A stretch of 64,000 bases of DNA, from the NCBI GenBank assembly GCA_003133245.1, contig PKWM01000024.1, forward strand, positions 1 through 64,000, given 5' to 3'. The DNA is from Rhodoferax sp. Its GTDB lineage: Bacteria; Pseudomonadota; Gammaproteobacteria; Burkholderiales; Burkholderiaceae_C. A program made the position numbers and the translations under genes. A model generated the notes under the pieces. It ran no database searches and was not told the origin of the DNA. It saw only the letters and a list, made by a program, of their open reading frames with translations. Shown one piece after another: positions 25,369 through 34,936 of this stretch. Positions within the stretch are counted from its first letter, which is position 1, and each line of letters opens with the position of its first letter.

Positions 25369-26742
25369 TCAATCTAGGCTCGGCTCAACGGACTTTTCGG
25401 CCGTGAAGGTCTCTTCGACCCAACGTGTATGAATCTGATTGCGAATGAAATCTGGTGCGTCGAGCGCCCGGAGCAGGAACGGAATAGTGGTGGGAACACC
25501 TGCAACGACGAATTCATTGAGTGCACGATGCATGCGGCGCACCGCGCGGTCCCGGTCGGGCGCGACCACCACAAGTTTTGCTAGCAGCGAGTCGTAGTGC
25601 GGTGGGACGACATAGCCGGGATAGCAGTGCGTATCCACTCTTATCCCGATCCCGCCCGGCGGACAAAAAGCTGTCAAACTGCCGGCACATGGACGGAAAT
25701 TGTGAGCAGGGTCTTCTGCATTGATGCGGCACTCGATGGCGTGGCCGCGGGACTGAACGTCATCCTGCTCGACGCTTAGCCCTTCACCGGCCGCGACCCG
25801 CAATTGTTCCGAAACGATGTCAACGCCTGTGAGGCATTCCGTCACCGCATGCTCGACTTGGATCCGACAATTGACTTCGATGAAGTAAGCCTGCTGCGAA
25901 ACGGGATCGAACACGAATTCCACCGTCCCGGCGCCGCGATACGCCGTGTATTCGCCTAAGCGCACGGCCTTATATGTCAAATCACGGCGTAACTCGGGTG
26001 ACAGGGAAGAAGGTCCCTCTTCAACCAGCTTTTGATGGCGGCGCTGCAGAGTGCAATCTCGTTCGCCGAGATGCACCACCTTACCCTTGCCGTCGCCGAG
26101 GATCTGAACCTCGATGTGGCGGATCCCGACAAGATATTTCTCAAGGTACAGGCTGCCATCTCCGAAAGCTGCTTGCGCTTCGTTGCGCGCCTGTTGGAAA
26201 TTTCTCTCCATTTCGCTGGCGGAATTCACCCGACGCATCCCGCGCCCTCCGCCACCCGCCGACGCTTTGAGAAGTACCGGATAACCGAGTTGGCACGCTA
26301 TCTGCTCAGCTTCAATGGCATCCGCCAGAACCGCTTTTGATCCGGGGATGACTGGTACGCCGACCATTGCGGCGGTTCGCCTGGCTTCGACCTTGTTGCC
26401 CATCTGCCTGATTAACGACGCGGGCGGTCCAATCCATGCGAGTCCTGCGGCCTCGCAAGCCGCGGCGAATTCCGCGTTCTCCGCTAAAAAGCCGTATCCA
26501 GGATGGATGGCATCGGCACCCGCGGCTTTGGCAACGGCGATCAGGGTGGGCTGCATGAGATAGGACTTGGCTGCGCTCGCTGCACCGATGCAGACTGCCC
26601 GGTCGGCTAGCTGGACATGCGAGCAATCCCGATCTGCGCTAGAAAAAACAGCAACTGTTTGAATGCCGAGTTCCTTGCATGTCCGGATGACTCGGACCGC
26701 AATCTCTCCTCTGTTTGCCACGAGTACCCGCTTAAATCTCAC
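25369..26742 (-). CDS. Biotin carboxylase, AccC-like
   Basis: ATP-dependent carboxylation of biotin with bicarbonate. 457 aa, normal length. Seen: N-terminal KRVLVANRGEIAVRVIRTCKELG; the Gly-rich ATP loop KASAGGGGRGMRRV; HIEVQILGDG; the catalytic region YFIEVNCRIQVEHAVTE with Glu, Asn and Arg in place (Cys replaces the usual Thr); and AIECRINAEDP near the C-terminus. All key catalytic residues appear intact, unlike the neighbouring carboxyltransferase. GTG start at 26742, overlapping the end of the SDR gene by 11 bp. It presumably charges the AccB-like carrier encoded next. Confidence 0.92.
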   Translation of the reverse strand: MRFKRVLVANRGEIAVRVIRTCKELGIQTVAVFSSADRDCSHVQLADRAVCIGAASAAKSYLMQPTLIAVAKAAGADAIHPGYGFLAENAEFAAACEAAGLAWIGPPASLIRQMGNKVEARRTAAMVGVPVIPGSKAVLADAIEAEQIACQLGYPVLLKASAGGGGRGMRRVNSASEMERNFQQARNEAQAAFGDGSLYLEKYLVGIRHIEVQILGDGKGKVVHLGERDCTLQRRHQKLVEEGPSSLSPELRRDLTYKAVRLGEYTAYRGAGTVEFVFDPVSQQAYFIEVNCRIQVEHAVTECLTGVDIVSEQLRVAAGEGLSVEQDDVQSRGHAIECRINAEDPAHNFRPCAGSLTAFCPPGGIGIRVDTHCYPGYVVPPHYDSLLAKLVVVAPDRDRAVRRMHRALNEFVVAGVPTTIPFLLRALDAPDFIRNQIHTRWVEETFTAEKSVEPSLD

Positions 26743-27514
26743 AAACGCCCTTATTCTGTTCGACGACTTGTTTCCTCATGACGACGTCGATGGCCTTCAT
26801 CAGACTTTGTCCGCCGTCAAACGGGATGATGGTCCCATTGATGTGACTGGCCTCGCGCGACGTCAAGTACTTCACAAGGGCAGCGACATCTTCAGGCGTT
26901 CCCCCTCCCGTCAGCGGTACATCACCAAATGACCGCTGACTCATCGGTGTCACGATCAAACCGGGAGCGATCAGATTGATCGTGACACCAGTTCCGATGA
27001 ATTCCTTTGCGACAGTGAGGGTGAGGCCGCACATTCCGGCCTTCACCGAAGCATAGTGGCTCTTTCCATAGAGACCGCTAATGCCCGCCATCGAGCCGAT
27101 AAGAACTATTCGTCCGAATTGGCGAGAAACCATGTTTCGCGATGCCTCTTTCACGCAGAGAAAGCTCCCAACCAAATGGGTCTGAATCAGGCTCTGGAAA
27201 TCAGCTTCCTCCATGTCCCACACATTCTTGCCCGGGAGCGTCGAGCCGGCGCAATGAACAAGGATGTCGACGCCGCCAAATTCCGCAGAGAGGCGGGAAA
27301 AAAGGTCTGCGACTTCCTTTGCATTCCTCACGTCCAGATGACAGGCTTCCATCAGTGGCGAACTCCTCGCCCGCTCTTCCGCTTTGGTCAAGGAAATGTC
27401 GGCGACGACCACTCGGTAGCCTGCTTCGGCGAGCATGCCTGCACACGCGCTGCCGATGCCGGACCCGGCACCAGTTACGACAGCGACTTTCGGTTGGTTA
27501 TGTGTTGATGTCAT
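26732..27514 (-). CDS. Short-chain dehydrogenase/reductase (FabG-like)
   Basis: NAD(P)-dependent alcohol/ketone oxidoreductase, 260 aa. Rossmann motif TGAGSGIGSACAG near 15, HCAGS loop, catalytic Ser in LIGSMAGISG and YxxxK in SHYASVKAG, and a C-terminal GTIIPFDGG. An Asp after beta-2 (VVVADIS) favours NAD(H). It lies between the ABC ATPase gene (6 bp away) and the biotin carboxylase (overlapping), so it probably acts on the imported substrate or an intermediate. The exact substrate cannot be read from the sequence. Confidence 0.87.
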   Translation of the reverse strand: MTSTHNQPKVAVVTGAGSGIGSACAGMLAEAGYRVVVADISLTKAEERARSSPLMEACHLDVRNAKEVADLFSRLSAEFGGVDILVHCAGSTLPGKNVWDMEEADFQSLIQTHLVGSFLCVKEASRNMVSRQFGRIVLIGSMAGISGLYGKSHYASVKAGMCGLTLTVAKEFIGTGVTINLIAPGLIVTPMSQRSFGDVPLTGGGTPEDVAALVKYLTSREASHINGTIIPFDGGQSLMKAIDVVMRKQVVEQNKGVCEI

Positions 27515-27520
27515 TGCAAT

Positions 27521-28218
27521 TCACACGCCGAGATAGGCGCGCCTCACTTCTTCATTTTCAGCGAGGCGAGAAGCCACATCACTGAGTACGATTTCACCCG
27601 TTTCGAGAACGTAGCCCCGGTCGGCGAGATCCAGAGCGAGGGAAGCATTCTGCTCAACAAGCAAAATCGTTTTCCCCTGGTCCCTGAGACGCGAAACGAT
27701 ATCGCCAACCGACTCGACGATGATGGGAGCAAGGCCCATCGTCGGTTCATCGAGCATTAGGAGGTCGGGGTTGGACATGAGTGCTCTGGCTATGGCCAGC
27801 ATTTGCTGCTGGCCGCCGGAGAGTGTCGTTGCGATCTGCCCGAGCCTTTCCTTAATCACTGGAAAAAGAGAAAAAACAAAGTCGAGTCGTTCAGCCAGCA
27901 CTTCGACGTTTCTAGTACTATATCCTCCGAGCAGCAAATTCTCGTGCACCGTCATTTCCGGGAACATCTTTCTGCCTTCAGGCACCTGCCCAATACCCAT
28001 CCTCAAAATCTCGTGTGGTTCCATTCCACCGATACTTTTTCCGCGATAGCGGATTTCTCCCGCATTGGGACTGACCAGGCCCGATATGGTGTTTATGAGG
28101 CTCGTCTTCCCGGCGCCATTCGCTCCGATCAGCGCCACAATCTCTCCGTCCGCCACAGTCATTGAAATTTTCTTCAGTACTAGGCGCGGCCCGTACTTGA
28201 CGTCGAGGTTGTTGATTT

Positions 28219-28225
<7 letters not shown>
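27521..28225 (-). CDS. Branched-chain-type ABC importer ATPase, LivF-like
   Basis: 234 aa, one of the two ATPases of a HAAT-family importer. Walker A GANGAGKTSLIN, signature LSGGQQQMLAIARAL, Walker B LLMLDEPTMGLAP, and the C-terminal YVLETGEIVLS typical of LivF. Operon order livK-H-M-G-F is complete. LivF overlaps LivG by 7 bp. Such importers carry amino acids, amides, urea and aromatic acids, so the name does not fix the substrate. Confidence 0.92.
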
Positions 28226-28978
<753 letters not shown>

Positions 28979-28989
<11 letters not shown>

Positions 28990-30016
28990 GACTCGTGCCC
29001 CTCCGACGTATCCGCTTCAGGATTGACGCGGCCGTTCCTGCCAATCCCTTTGGCATGTAAAACACGCACGCCAGCAAGATGACACCGAATATCACCCATC
29101 TCCATATCCCAAACACGTCGAGATACTCATGTAGAAAGGTAATCAGGATCGCGCCCACGATTGGCCCCGCTATCGTTCCCAGCCCACCTACCCACACCAT
29201 GACCAACATCATCGTGAGGTAATCGAACCCAAAGACGCTGGGCGAGACAAAACGCTCAAATTGAGCGTAGAAGCAGCCAGCCAATCCGCCGAACATCGCG
29301 CTAATGACAAAAGCCTGCAATTTGCTCATATACGGATTGACGCCGAGCGATTGAGCCAGCTCCGGATTTTCGCGAATGGCTAAGTACTTCCGGCCAGTCT
29401 TCGCACTCATGATCCTCAGATTCAAAATCGCGACAACGACAACGAGAATTACCATCAAGTAGTAAAGGCCAGTTTTATTTTTGAGCGCCAACCCGAACAG
29501 GCTTGGGTATGGAATCCCGGTAATTCCATCCGGACCACCCGTAAACTCAAGCCAATTCCAGGCAATCAGAAAAAATATCTCGTTGAACGCGAGTGAAACG
29601 ATCACAAAAGCGGGACCCTTCATCTTCAACGTCGGCAGGCCGATCAGCAGGCCTACCAGACCGCACAGGGCCACTGAACTGGCCATTGCAATCACGAAAT
29701 TTCCGCCGGTGTGCGGAGAAATAAGAGCGGCCGTATACGCGCCAAGGCCGAAGAACAGTTGGTGTCCTAACGGAAACTGTCCGACGTAACCCAGAATGAG
29801 ATTGAGTGACAAAGCAAGCATCGCAAAGATGCCTGCAATCACCACGACATGATAAAAGTATGGACTCGTGACGCCAAAAGGTACTAGGGCCAAGAACAGC
29901 ACCAGCGCTCCAACCAGACCCTTCTTGATGGTTTGCCGTTTTGCTAGATCAGTGGCGATCCATTTGGCGTCAAGCGCCTCAGCCATGGCGACGGGTTGAG
30001 CTTCGAAGTGCTTCAC
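28979..30016 (-). CDS. Branched-chain-type ABC importer permease, LivM-like
   Basis: 345 aa, eight to ten membrane helices. LivM signatures include LALSLNLILGYVGQFPLGHQLFFGLGAYTAA and RENPELAQSLGVNPYMSKLQAFVISAMFGGLAGC split over two loops. The usual LivM motif GQFSLGH reads GQFPLGH. An N-terminal cytosolic extension of about 30 residues precedes the first helix. Start overlaps the end of livH by 4 bp. Confidence 0.9.
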
Positions 30017-30885
30017 TTGGAAAAACTCTTTCCGGTAAGCCCATTCGGAAACAGCAACAGCGCAAGAATGACCAGTGAAAAGCCCACTATATCTTTGTAC
30101 GCCGTCGTTACATAGGCCGAGGTCAACCCCTCAACAACACCCAACAACATGCCGCCGACCAACGCGCCTGGAATGCTACCTAGTCCGCCCAAAATCACCA
30201 CGATGAACGCTTTGATGATGGCCATGTGGCCCATATGAGTATTCATCGACAACATCGGCCCAAGCAAGCTGCCAGCCACTGCTGCGATGCCGCACCCGAA
30301 TGCAAACGTCATCATATAAACCAGGTTGACATTCACTCCCATTAGAGCTGCCGTCCTCTTGTCGAGCGCGACAGCGCGCATGGCGCGCCCAAATCGACTT
30401 CTTTTGATGAACCAGTTAAAACCGATGACGAACGCAACGGAAAAGACGATCACCAACAGCTGCTGCTGTGTGAAGATAATCGATGCTACTTCAATAGTCT
30501 CATCAGCGAACGGTGAGGGAATTCTCCTGGGATCAGGACCGAATACGATCAAAGCGAGATATTCGAGAATAATCATTAGCGCATACGTGACCATGACACC
30601 TGGCAAGTGGCCCTCACGAAATCGAACTGGCCGTAGCAGCAAGCGCTCGCAGAGAAGGCCGAAAGCACCGACGACCAGAAACGCGATCGGTATGGTCATT
30701 AGGTATGGAATATTAAGAAATCGGCCCGCGTAGTACACCGTGAATGCGCCCAACATATAGAACTGGCCATGCGAGAAATTGACTACATCGAGAATTCCGA
30801 AGATGACAGTCAGTCCAAGGGCCAATAATGTGTAAATGCCCCCTACGACGAGGCCATTCACAAGGTTTTGTAAGAGGGTATCCAC
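30013..30885 (-). CDS. Branched-chain-type ABC importer permease, LivH-like
   Basis: 290 aa, about eight helices. N-terminus LLQNLVNGLVVGGIYTLLALGLTVIFGILDVVNFSHGQFYMLGAF is the LivH signature region; the cytosolic coupling loop reads KRSRFGRAMRAVALDKRTAALMGVN. GTG start at 30885, 26 bp after the binding-protein gene. Forms the channel with LivM. Confidence 0.91.
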   Translation of the reverse strand: MDTLLQNLVNGLVVGGIYTLLALGLTVIFGILDVVNFSHGQFYMLGAFTVYYAGRFLNIPYLMTIPIAFLVVGAFGLLCERLLLRPVRFREGHLPGVMVTYALMIILEYLALIVFGPDPRRIPSPFADETIEVASIIFTQQQLLVIVFSVAFVIGFNWFIKRSRFGRAMRAVALDKRTAALMGVNVNLVYMMTFAFGCGIAAVAGSLLGPMLSMNTHMGHMAIIKAFIVVILGGLGSIPGALVGGMLLGVVEGLTSAYVTTAYKDIVGFSLVILALLLFPNGLTGKSFSK

Positions 30886-30911
30886 AGGTCCACTCGTTAG
30901 GAGTTCATTAC

Positions 30912-32054
30912 TTAATGCACTCGAACGAATTTCCCTTTTTGTACTTGAACGATCTTTGTCGTAATTCGAGCCTGACCTTTTTCATCAAAGGTGATTTTTC
31001 CCCGGGGGCCATCAAAATCTGTCCGATGCAGTTGAGCTGCAATCTTGACGCCGTCTTTCTCCGTCCCAGCTCTGTCGATCGCTTCAGCGAGGATCGTCAA
31101 CGTGTCCCATCCCATCGCCTCGTACAGGCCGGACTCTTTGCCGGTGCGTTTGAAATACTCTTCCTTGAATAGCTTCATTCCGGCGTTGGTCGCGGCGGGG
31201 TCGTACGGGGTATAGACGTACATTCCTTCGGCCGCCTTGCCGGCAAGCTCAACCACCTTCGGATTGAACAATGCGCCCGCCCCCAATGCAGTCACGTCGG
31301 TCATGCCGAGATTACGCATCTGTCTCAGGACATTAGCTCCTTGTTCGGTTTGGGCGACCACATAGACGCCATCGACCTTCATGCTTTTCGCTTTAGTGAT
31401 CTGCGACGAAAAGTCCTCGTCAGTCGCGCCGAAGAACCCCGTATACAGCACTTTCGGATTGCCCAGTTCTTGATACAGCTGAGTATAGATTTTGCTATCT
31501 AGCTGTCCGTACTCATCGTTTTTCGCGATGATCGCGATCGTCTTGAGTTTTAGAACTTCACTTACGTATTTGGAAAACACTTTCGCGTGCATCGCACTAG
31601 TCGCGTTGTTCCTGAAGAAGAGCTTTGCCCCTCTCTCGGTCAACAACGGCGATACTGCGACGGGAGTGATCAGGACGACGCCCGCTTCTTCCGTCACCTG
31701 CTGAAGCGCGGTCGTGGCATTGGAACAGAAATCTCCAATGATCGCCTTGACATCGACTTGCGCTATGAGCCGCTTTGCGGCTGACACGGATTGGGCAGGC
31801 TCACATGCGCTGTCCACTAGCTCAAGTTCAATCTTGCGCCCGCCAAGAATGCCGCCCTTTTGATTGATATAAGAGATGGCCGCGTTGACACCGCTCGCCA
31901 CTGCTTGTCCGTCGTAGGCCACCGATCCAGTCACCGGAAAAATCATCCCGATCTTTACAGAATCGGCGGCCATAGCTTCAGCGGAAACGCAAGCTAGTCC
32001 GATCACAACAAAGTGTGAAAGGACTCTGCGAGCAACATTTCGAAAGAACTTCAT
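30912..32054 (-). CDS. Branched-chain-type ABC importer substrate-binding protein
   Basis: 380 aa, periplasmic binding protein of type I fold (Peripla_BP_6). N-terminal signal peptide: basic MKFFRNVARR, hydrophobic LSHFVVIGLACVSAEAMA, probable cleavage at AMA-ADS. Mature start VKIGMIFPVTGSVAYDGQAV is the family motif. ATG at 32054 with AAAAGGAG seven bases upstream, the strongest ribosome site in the operon. First structural gene of the ten-gene operon; its ligand is unknown and is the key to the pathway. Confidence 0.92.
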   Translation of the reverse strand: MKFFRNVARRVLSHFVVIGLACVSAEAMAADSVKIGMIFPVTGSVAYDGQAVASGVNAAISYINQKGGILGGRKIELELVDSACEPAQSVSAAKRLIAQVDVKAIIGDFCSNATTALQQVTEEAGVVLITPVAVSPLLTERGAKLFFRNNATSAMHAKVFSKYVSEVLKLKTIAIIAKNDEYGQLDSKIYTQLYQELGNPKVLYTGFFGATDEDFSSQITKAKSMKVDGVYVVAQTEQGANVLRQMRNLGMTDVTALGAGALFNPKVVELAGKAAEGMYVYTPYDPAATNAGMKLFKEEYFKRTGKESGLYEAMGWDTLTILAEAIDRAGTEKDGVKIAAQLHRTDFDGPRGKITFDEKGQARITTKIVQVQKGKFVRVH

Positions 32055-32666
32055 TTGAGTCTCCTTTTATGTTAATGCACAACCACTACTGCGGCCTGCG
32101 AGTCTCCATGTGTCGAGAGGTTGGCGTATCGCACATCAAAATCAACACACCCTTGGTCGCGCCACCGCCAAATGACAACCGCCTGTACTTGCTTTCTACA
32201 TACGCCAAAATCTTATCCGATCTCAATGATCGGGTTGATCTGTGGTTATTAGGTCCGACCTATTAAGGTCTATTATGCACATCGAGCCGCGCATTGTCCA
32301 TAGGGCGGTTACAACGTCCGATCCATGGACACTGATAAATCGTTGATACTGAGCACCGGCGAGTGGCCACTTTCGTCGCGGACTCGAAGATGTAGTCCGC
32401 GCGGGGGACACACTATCCAAGTGAGCGGGGCGAAGGGCTTGGTGTTAGGGGAACGCGCGTTAATGCAAGTGAGATAGGGATTCGCAAATCTGCGCTGAAC
32501 GATCGGGCAGACAAGGCGCTGTTGATCGAACTTATATGGAAAGCATGAGCTGGATTGTCGTTTACGCCTATTGCAACAAAGCCCCGAATCACGGCGCTTG
32601 CTGGACGCGATGGAATCGCAAACCGATCTCCTACAAAGTTCAGCGCGGCTGCGATAGCCTGACGTC
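32055..32666. other. Intergenic region between IclR remnant and importer operon
   Basis: 612 bp with no convincing gene: the open frames here lack family resemblance and ribosome sites. It must hold the operon promoter. A small palindrome at 32250-32262 is the only clear structure seen. Confidence 0.5.
32250..32262. promoter_or_regulatory. Candidate operator palindrome upstream of importer operon
   Basis: TAGGTC-C-GACCTA, 6-bp perfect arms with a one-base centre, about 195 bp upstream of the binding-protein start. It is followed by a partial further copy (AAGGTCTATTA). It may bind the IclR-type regulator encoded upstream, or another factor. Confidence 0.3.
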
Positions 32667-33441
32667 TCAGGCGCGGGTGGCACCAACGCTGCCAAAGCCC
32701 AGGGCTTCTGACAGCTTGCAGGCCTCGTTCATCAGGAGTTGCGCGACCTGCTGCTGCCGTGCGGCACTCAGTCGAACCTCGGGGCCGAACACGCCGAGTG
32801 AGCCGGCCAGCAGGGCATTGCGGTCAAAGAAGGGAGCGGCCACGGCCACGGCACCCCGAATGAGCTCACTGCGGCTGGTGGCATACCCGCGCTTGCGAGT
32901 CTGGGCGAGCTCCGACTCCAGCTGCTTGAGGTCCACCCCGCTGCCGTTGAGGTACTTGCGCAGTTCTGGTGGCGTGGTTTCCATGAAGGCCAAAATCGCC
33001 CTTCCACTTGCGCCCCGCACGATACGCTCCGTATAGCCCACCCCTCGTTTGAAGTTCAGCGGTTGCGGGCTGGGCAGTTCCGCGACGCACAGGCGAAGGT
33101 CGCCCTGCGGAACGAACATCGCGACCGTCTCACCCGTCTCGCTCCAGATCCTGCGCAGCACAGGCTCTGCGATGGTCGACAGATCAAGACTGGCGGTCCA
33201 CACATGCGCCAGCTTGGCCACCGCAGGACCCAGCTTGAAGCGTTGCGGATCCCCCCACGGACGAGAGAAAACCATGCTCCTGCAGCGTGTAGATCAGGCG
33301 GTACAGCGTCGGTCGAGACAGGTCGACCCGCTTGAGAAGTTCGCCAGCGGATAACTCGAAGTCCTGGGCCGTGAACGCCAGCAGGATTTCCAGAGCCCGG
33401 CCCACAGCCCGCACGTTGTCACTTTTTTCAACTTGACTCAT
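32667..33441 (-). pseudogene. IclR-family transcriptional regulator, frameshifted at a G6 run
   Basis: The N-terminal frame (33441 down to about 33255) has the winged helix-turn-helix LSAGELLKRVDLSRPTLYRL and reaches QEHGFLSSV. The continuation GDPQRFKLGPAVAKLA and the whole IclR effector domain (ending near 32667) is in another frame. On the minus strand the break is at six G residues (33251-33256 as C6 on the + strand). Five Gs would restore a continuous reading SSVGDPQRFKLG. The full protein would be about 257 aa, normal for IclR. Either a recent inactivation, a slippage switch, or a sequencing error in a homopolymer. Likely regulator of the downstream importer/carboxylase operon. Confidence 0.85.
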
Positions 33442-33551
33442 CCAAACCCTCGCTCATCTAAATGAATATCCAATTGTCCACCATACGGCCATATCTTGAC
33501 GTTTAACCCGTAAGCCGCCCCCCGCAGCCTTGCCCCGAGGACTGGATGTTG

Positions 33552-33749
33552 TTAGTAAGCCTGTGCCTCTTCCTTCGACGCGATGCCGTAGTTCTGGGCC
33601 ATGGCACTTCGGCCCAACTCCTTGTGCTGCGGAAACACAAACCATATCCATTGACTGGTTTTCTGACCCGCAGCCAGTTCCGCCAAAACTTCTGCATAGA
33701 CCGGGTTCTGAACGTCGATGAATCGCTGGAGATTGTGAGGATCGGTCAT
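33552..33749 (-). pseudogene. DUF1810 protein, C-terminally truncated
   Basis: From ATG 33749: MTDPHNLQRFIDVQNPVYAEVLAEL, then QWIWFVFPQHKELGRSAMAQ and YGIASKEEAQAY, followed at once by TAA. DUF1810 proteins are about 140-150 aa; only the first 65 residues are present, so the gene has lost its 3' half. Function of the family is unknown to me. It lies head-to-head with the Fic gene. Confidence 0.7.
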
Positions 33750-33877
33750 TTCACTGTGGCACGGTGGTTGGCTGCTAGCGTAACCTTTACATCTGGCAGG
33801 CGACTGACTGGCCTGACTGGCGCTACGACCTGTCAAAACTGGTTGGGCCGCTGGCCGATGTCAGCCGTGCGCAAGGG

Positions 33878-34936
33878 TTGCTGATAGGGCGCCTGGCTGA
33901 TGTGGGCATGGCGCTGCGTGACCAAGCAAGTCTGGCGGCACTGACCGATGACGTGGTCAAGACCAGTGAGATTGAGGGCGAACAGCTCAACGTCGAATCG
34001 GTACGCTCATCCATCGCTCGCCGCTTAGGTGTGGATATTGGTGCCCTCGCACCCGTTGATCGCCATGTCGAAGGCGTGGTCGAAATGGTGCTGGATGCAA
34101 CGGGGCGCTGCGATGCGCCTCTGACATCAGAGCGCCTGTTTAGCTGGCACACGGCCTTGTTCCCCGCGGGCTTCAGCAGTCTGACGCGCATTCGAGTTGG
34201 CGCATGGCGTGACGATGCGACTGGGCCGATGCAAGTTATTTCAGGTCAAGGGCTGAGTCAACGCGTGCATTTTGAAGCGCCGCCTGCGGCCCAATTACCG
34301 GCTGAGGCCAATCGTTTCATCACCTGGGTGAACGCATCGACATCCGAGCCAGCCCTGATCAAGGCTGGACTGGGCCATCTTTGGTTTGTGACCCTTCATC
34401 CCTTTGACGATGGTAATGGCCGGATCGCCCGAGCGATGGGCGACTTGTTATTGGCTCGCGCCGACGGTAGCACGCAGCGCTTTTACAGCCTGTCGGCGCA
34501 AATTCAACGGGAACGCAAGGACTACTACGCCGTGTTGGAGCGCACGCAAAAAGGCACTCTGGACGTGACCGAGTGGTTGATGTGGTTTCTTGGCGCGTTG
34601 CACTGTGCGGTGGACAGTGCCCAACACACGCTTGATGCTGTGCTGGTCAAAACCAAATTCTGGCAGCGCTGGGCGAGCACTCCGATGAATGAGCGACACA
34701 TTAAACTGCTCAACCGACTGCTGGATGGTTTTGATGGAAAGCTCACCAGCAGCAAGTGGGCATCCATTGCCAAGTGCTCACCCGACACGGCCCTGCGCGA
34801 CATCAATGAATTGATTGCGCTGGGGGTACTGCGCAAGATGTCGGGTGGCGGACGTAGCACGGCCTACGAAATTGCCTACCTTGCCTTGCGACCCAACGAA
34901 CCTGTTCAATACCCCACTGCCGCGCCCGATGGCTGA
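33878..34936 (+). CDS. Fic-domain protein (class II, probable AMP-transferase), start codon uncertain
   Basis: Fic enzymes transfer AMP or other groups to protein hydroxyls. The catalytic loop HPFDDGNGRIARA is complete, and the N-terminal inhibitory helix motif TSEIEG (class II S/TxxxEG) is present. A C-terminal winged-helix-like region follows (SIAKCSPDTALRDINELIALGVLR). Family-like sequence (NLYIWQATDWPDWRYDLSKL) continues upstream in frame to 33782, where TAG-CGT precedes it. No ATG, GTG or TTG is found until the TTG at 33878, so the original start appears lost and about 32 N-terminal residues may not be made. The gene may be damaged, or use a non-standard start. It is a stand-alone Fic without a visible antitoxin partner. 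Confidence 0.75.
   Translation: MLIGRLADVGMALRDQASLAALTDDVVKTSEIEGEQLNVESVRSSIARRLGVDIGALAPVDRHVEGVVEMVLDATGRCDAPLTSERLFSWHTALFPAGFSSLTRIRVGAWRDDATGPMQVISGQGLSQRVHFEAPPAAQLPAEANRFITWVNASTSEPALIKAGLGHLWFVTLHPFDDGNGRIARAMGDLLLARADGSTQRFYSLSAQIQRERKDYYAVLERTQKGTLDVTEWLMWFLGALHCAVDSAQHTLDAVLVKTKFWQRWASTPMNERHIKLLNRLLDGFDGKLTSSKWASIAKCSPDTALRDINELIALGVLRKMSGGGRSTAYEIAYLALRPNEPVQYPTAAPDG

Noticed and set aside
32309..32695. 128-codon frame in the IclR-importer gap
   Set aside because: No family resemblance, Arg/Ser/Pro-rich like noise, no ribosome site, and overlaps the IclR 3' end.
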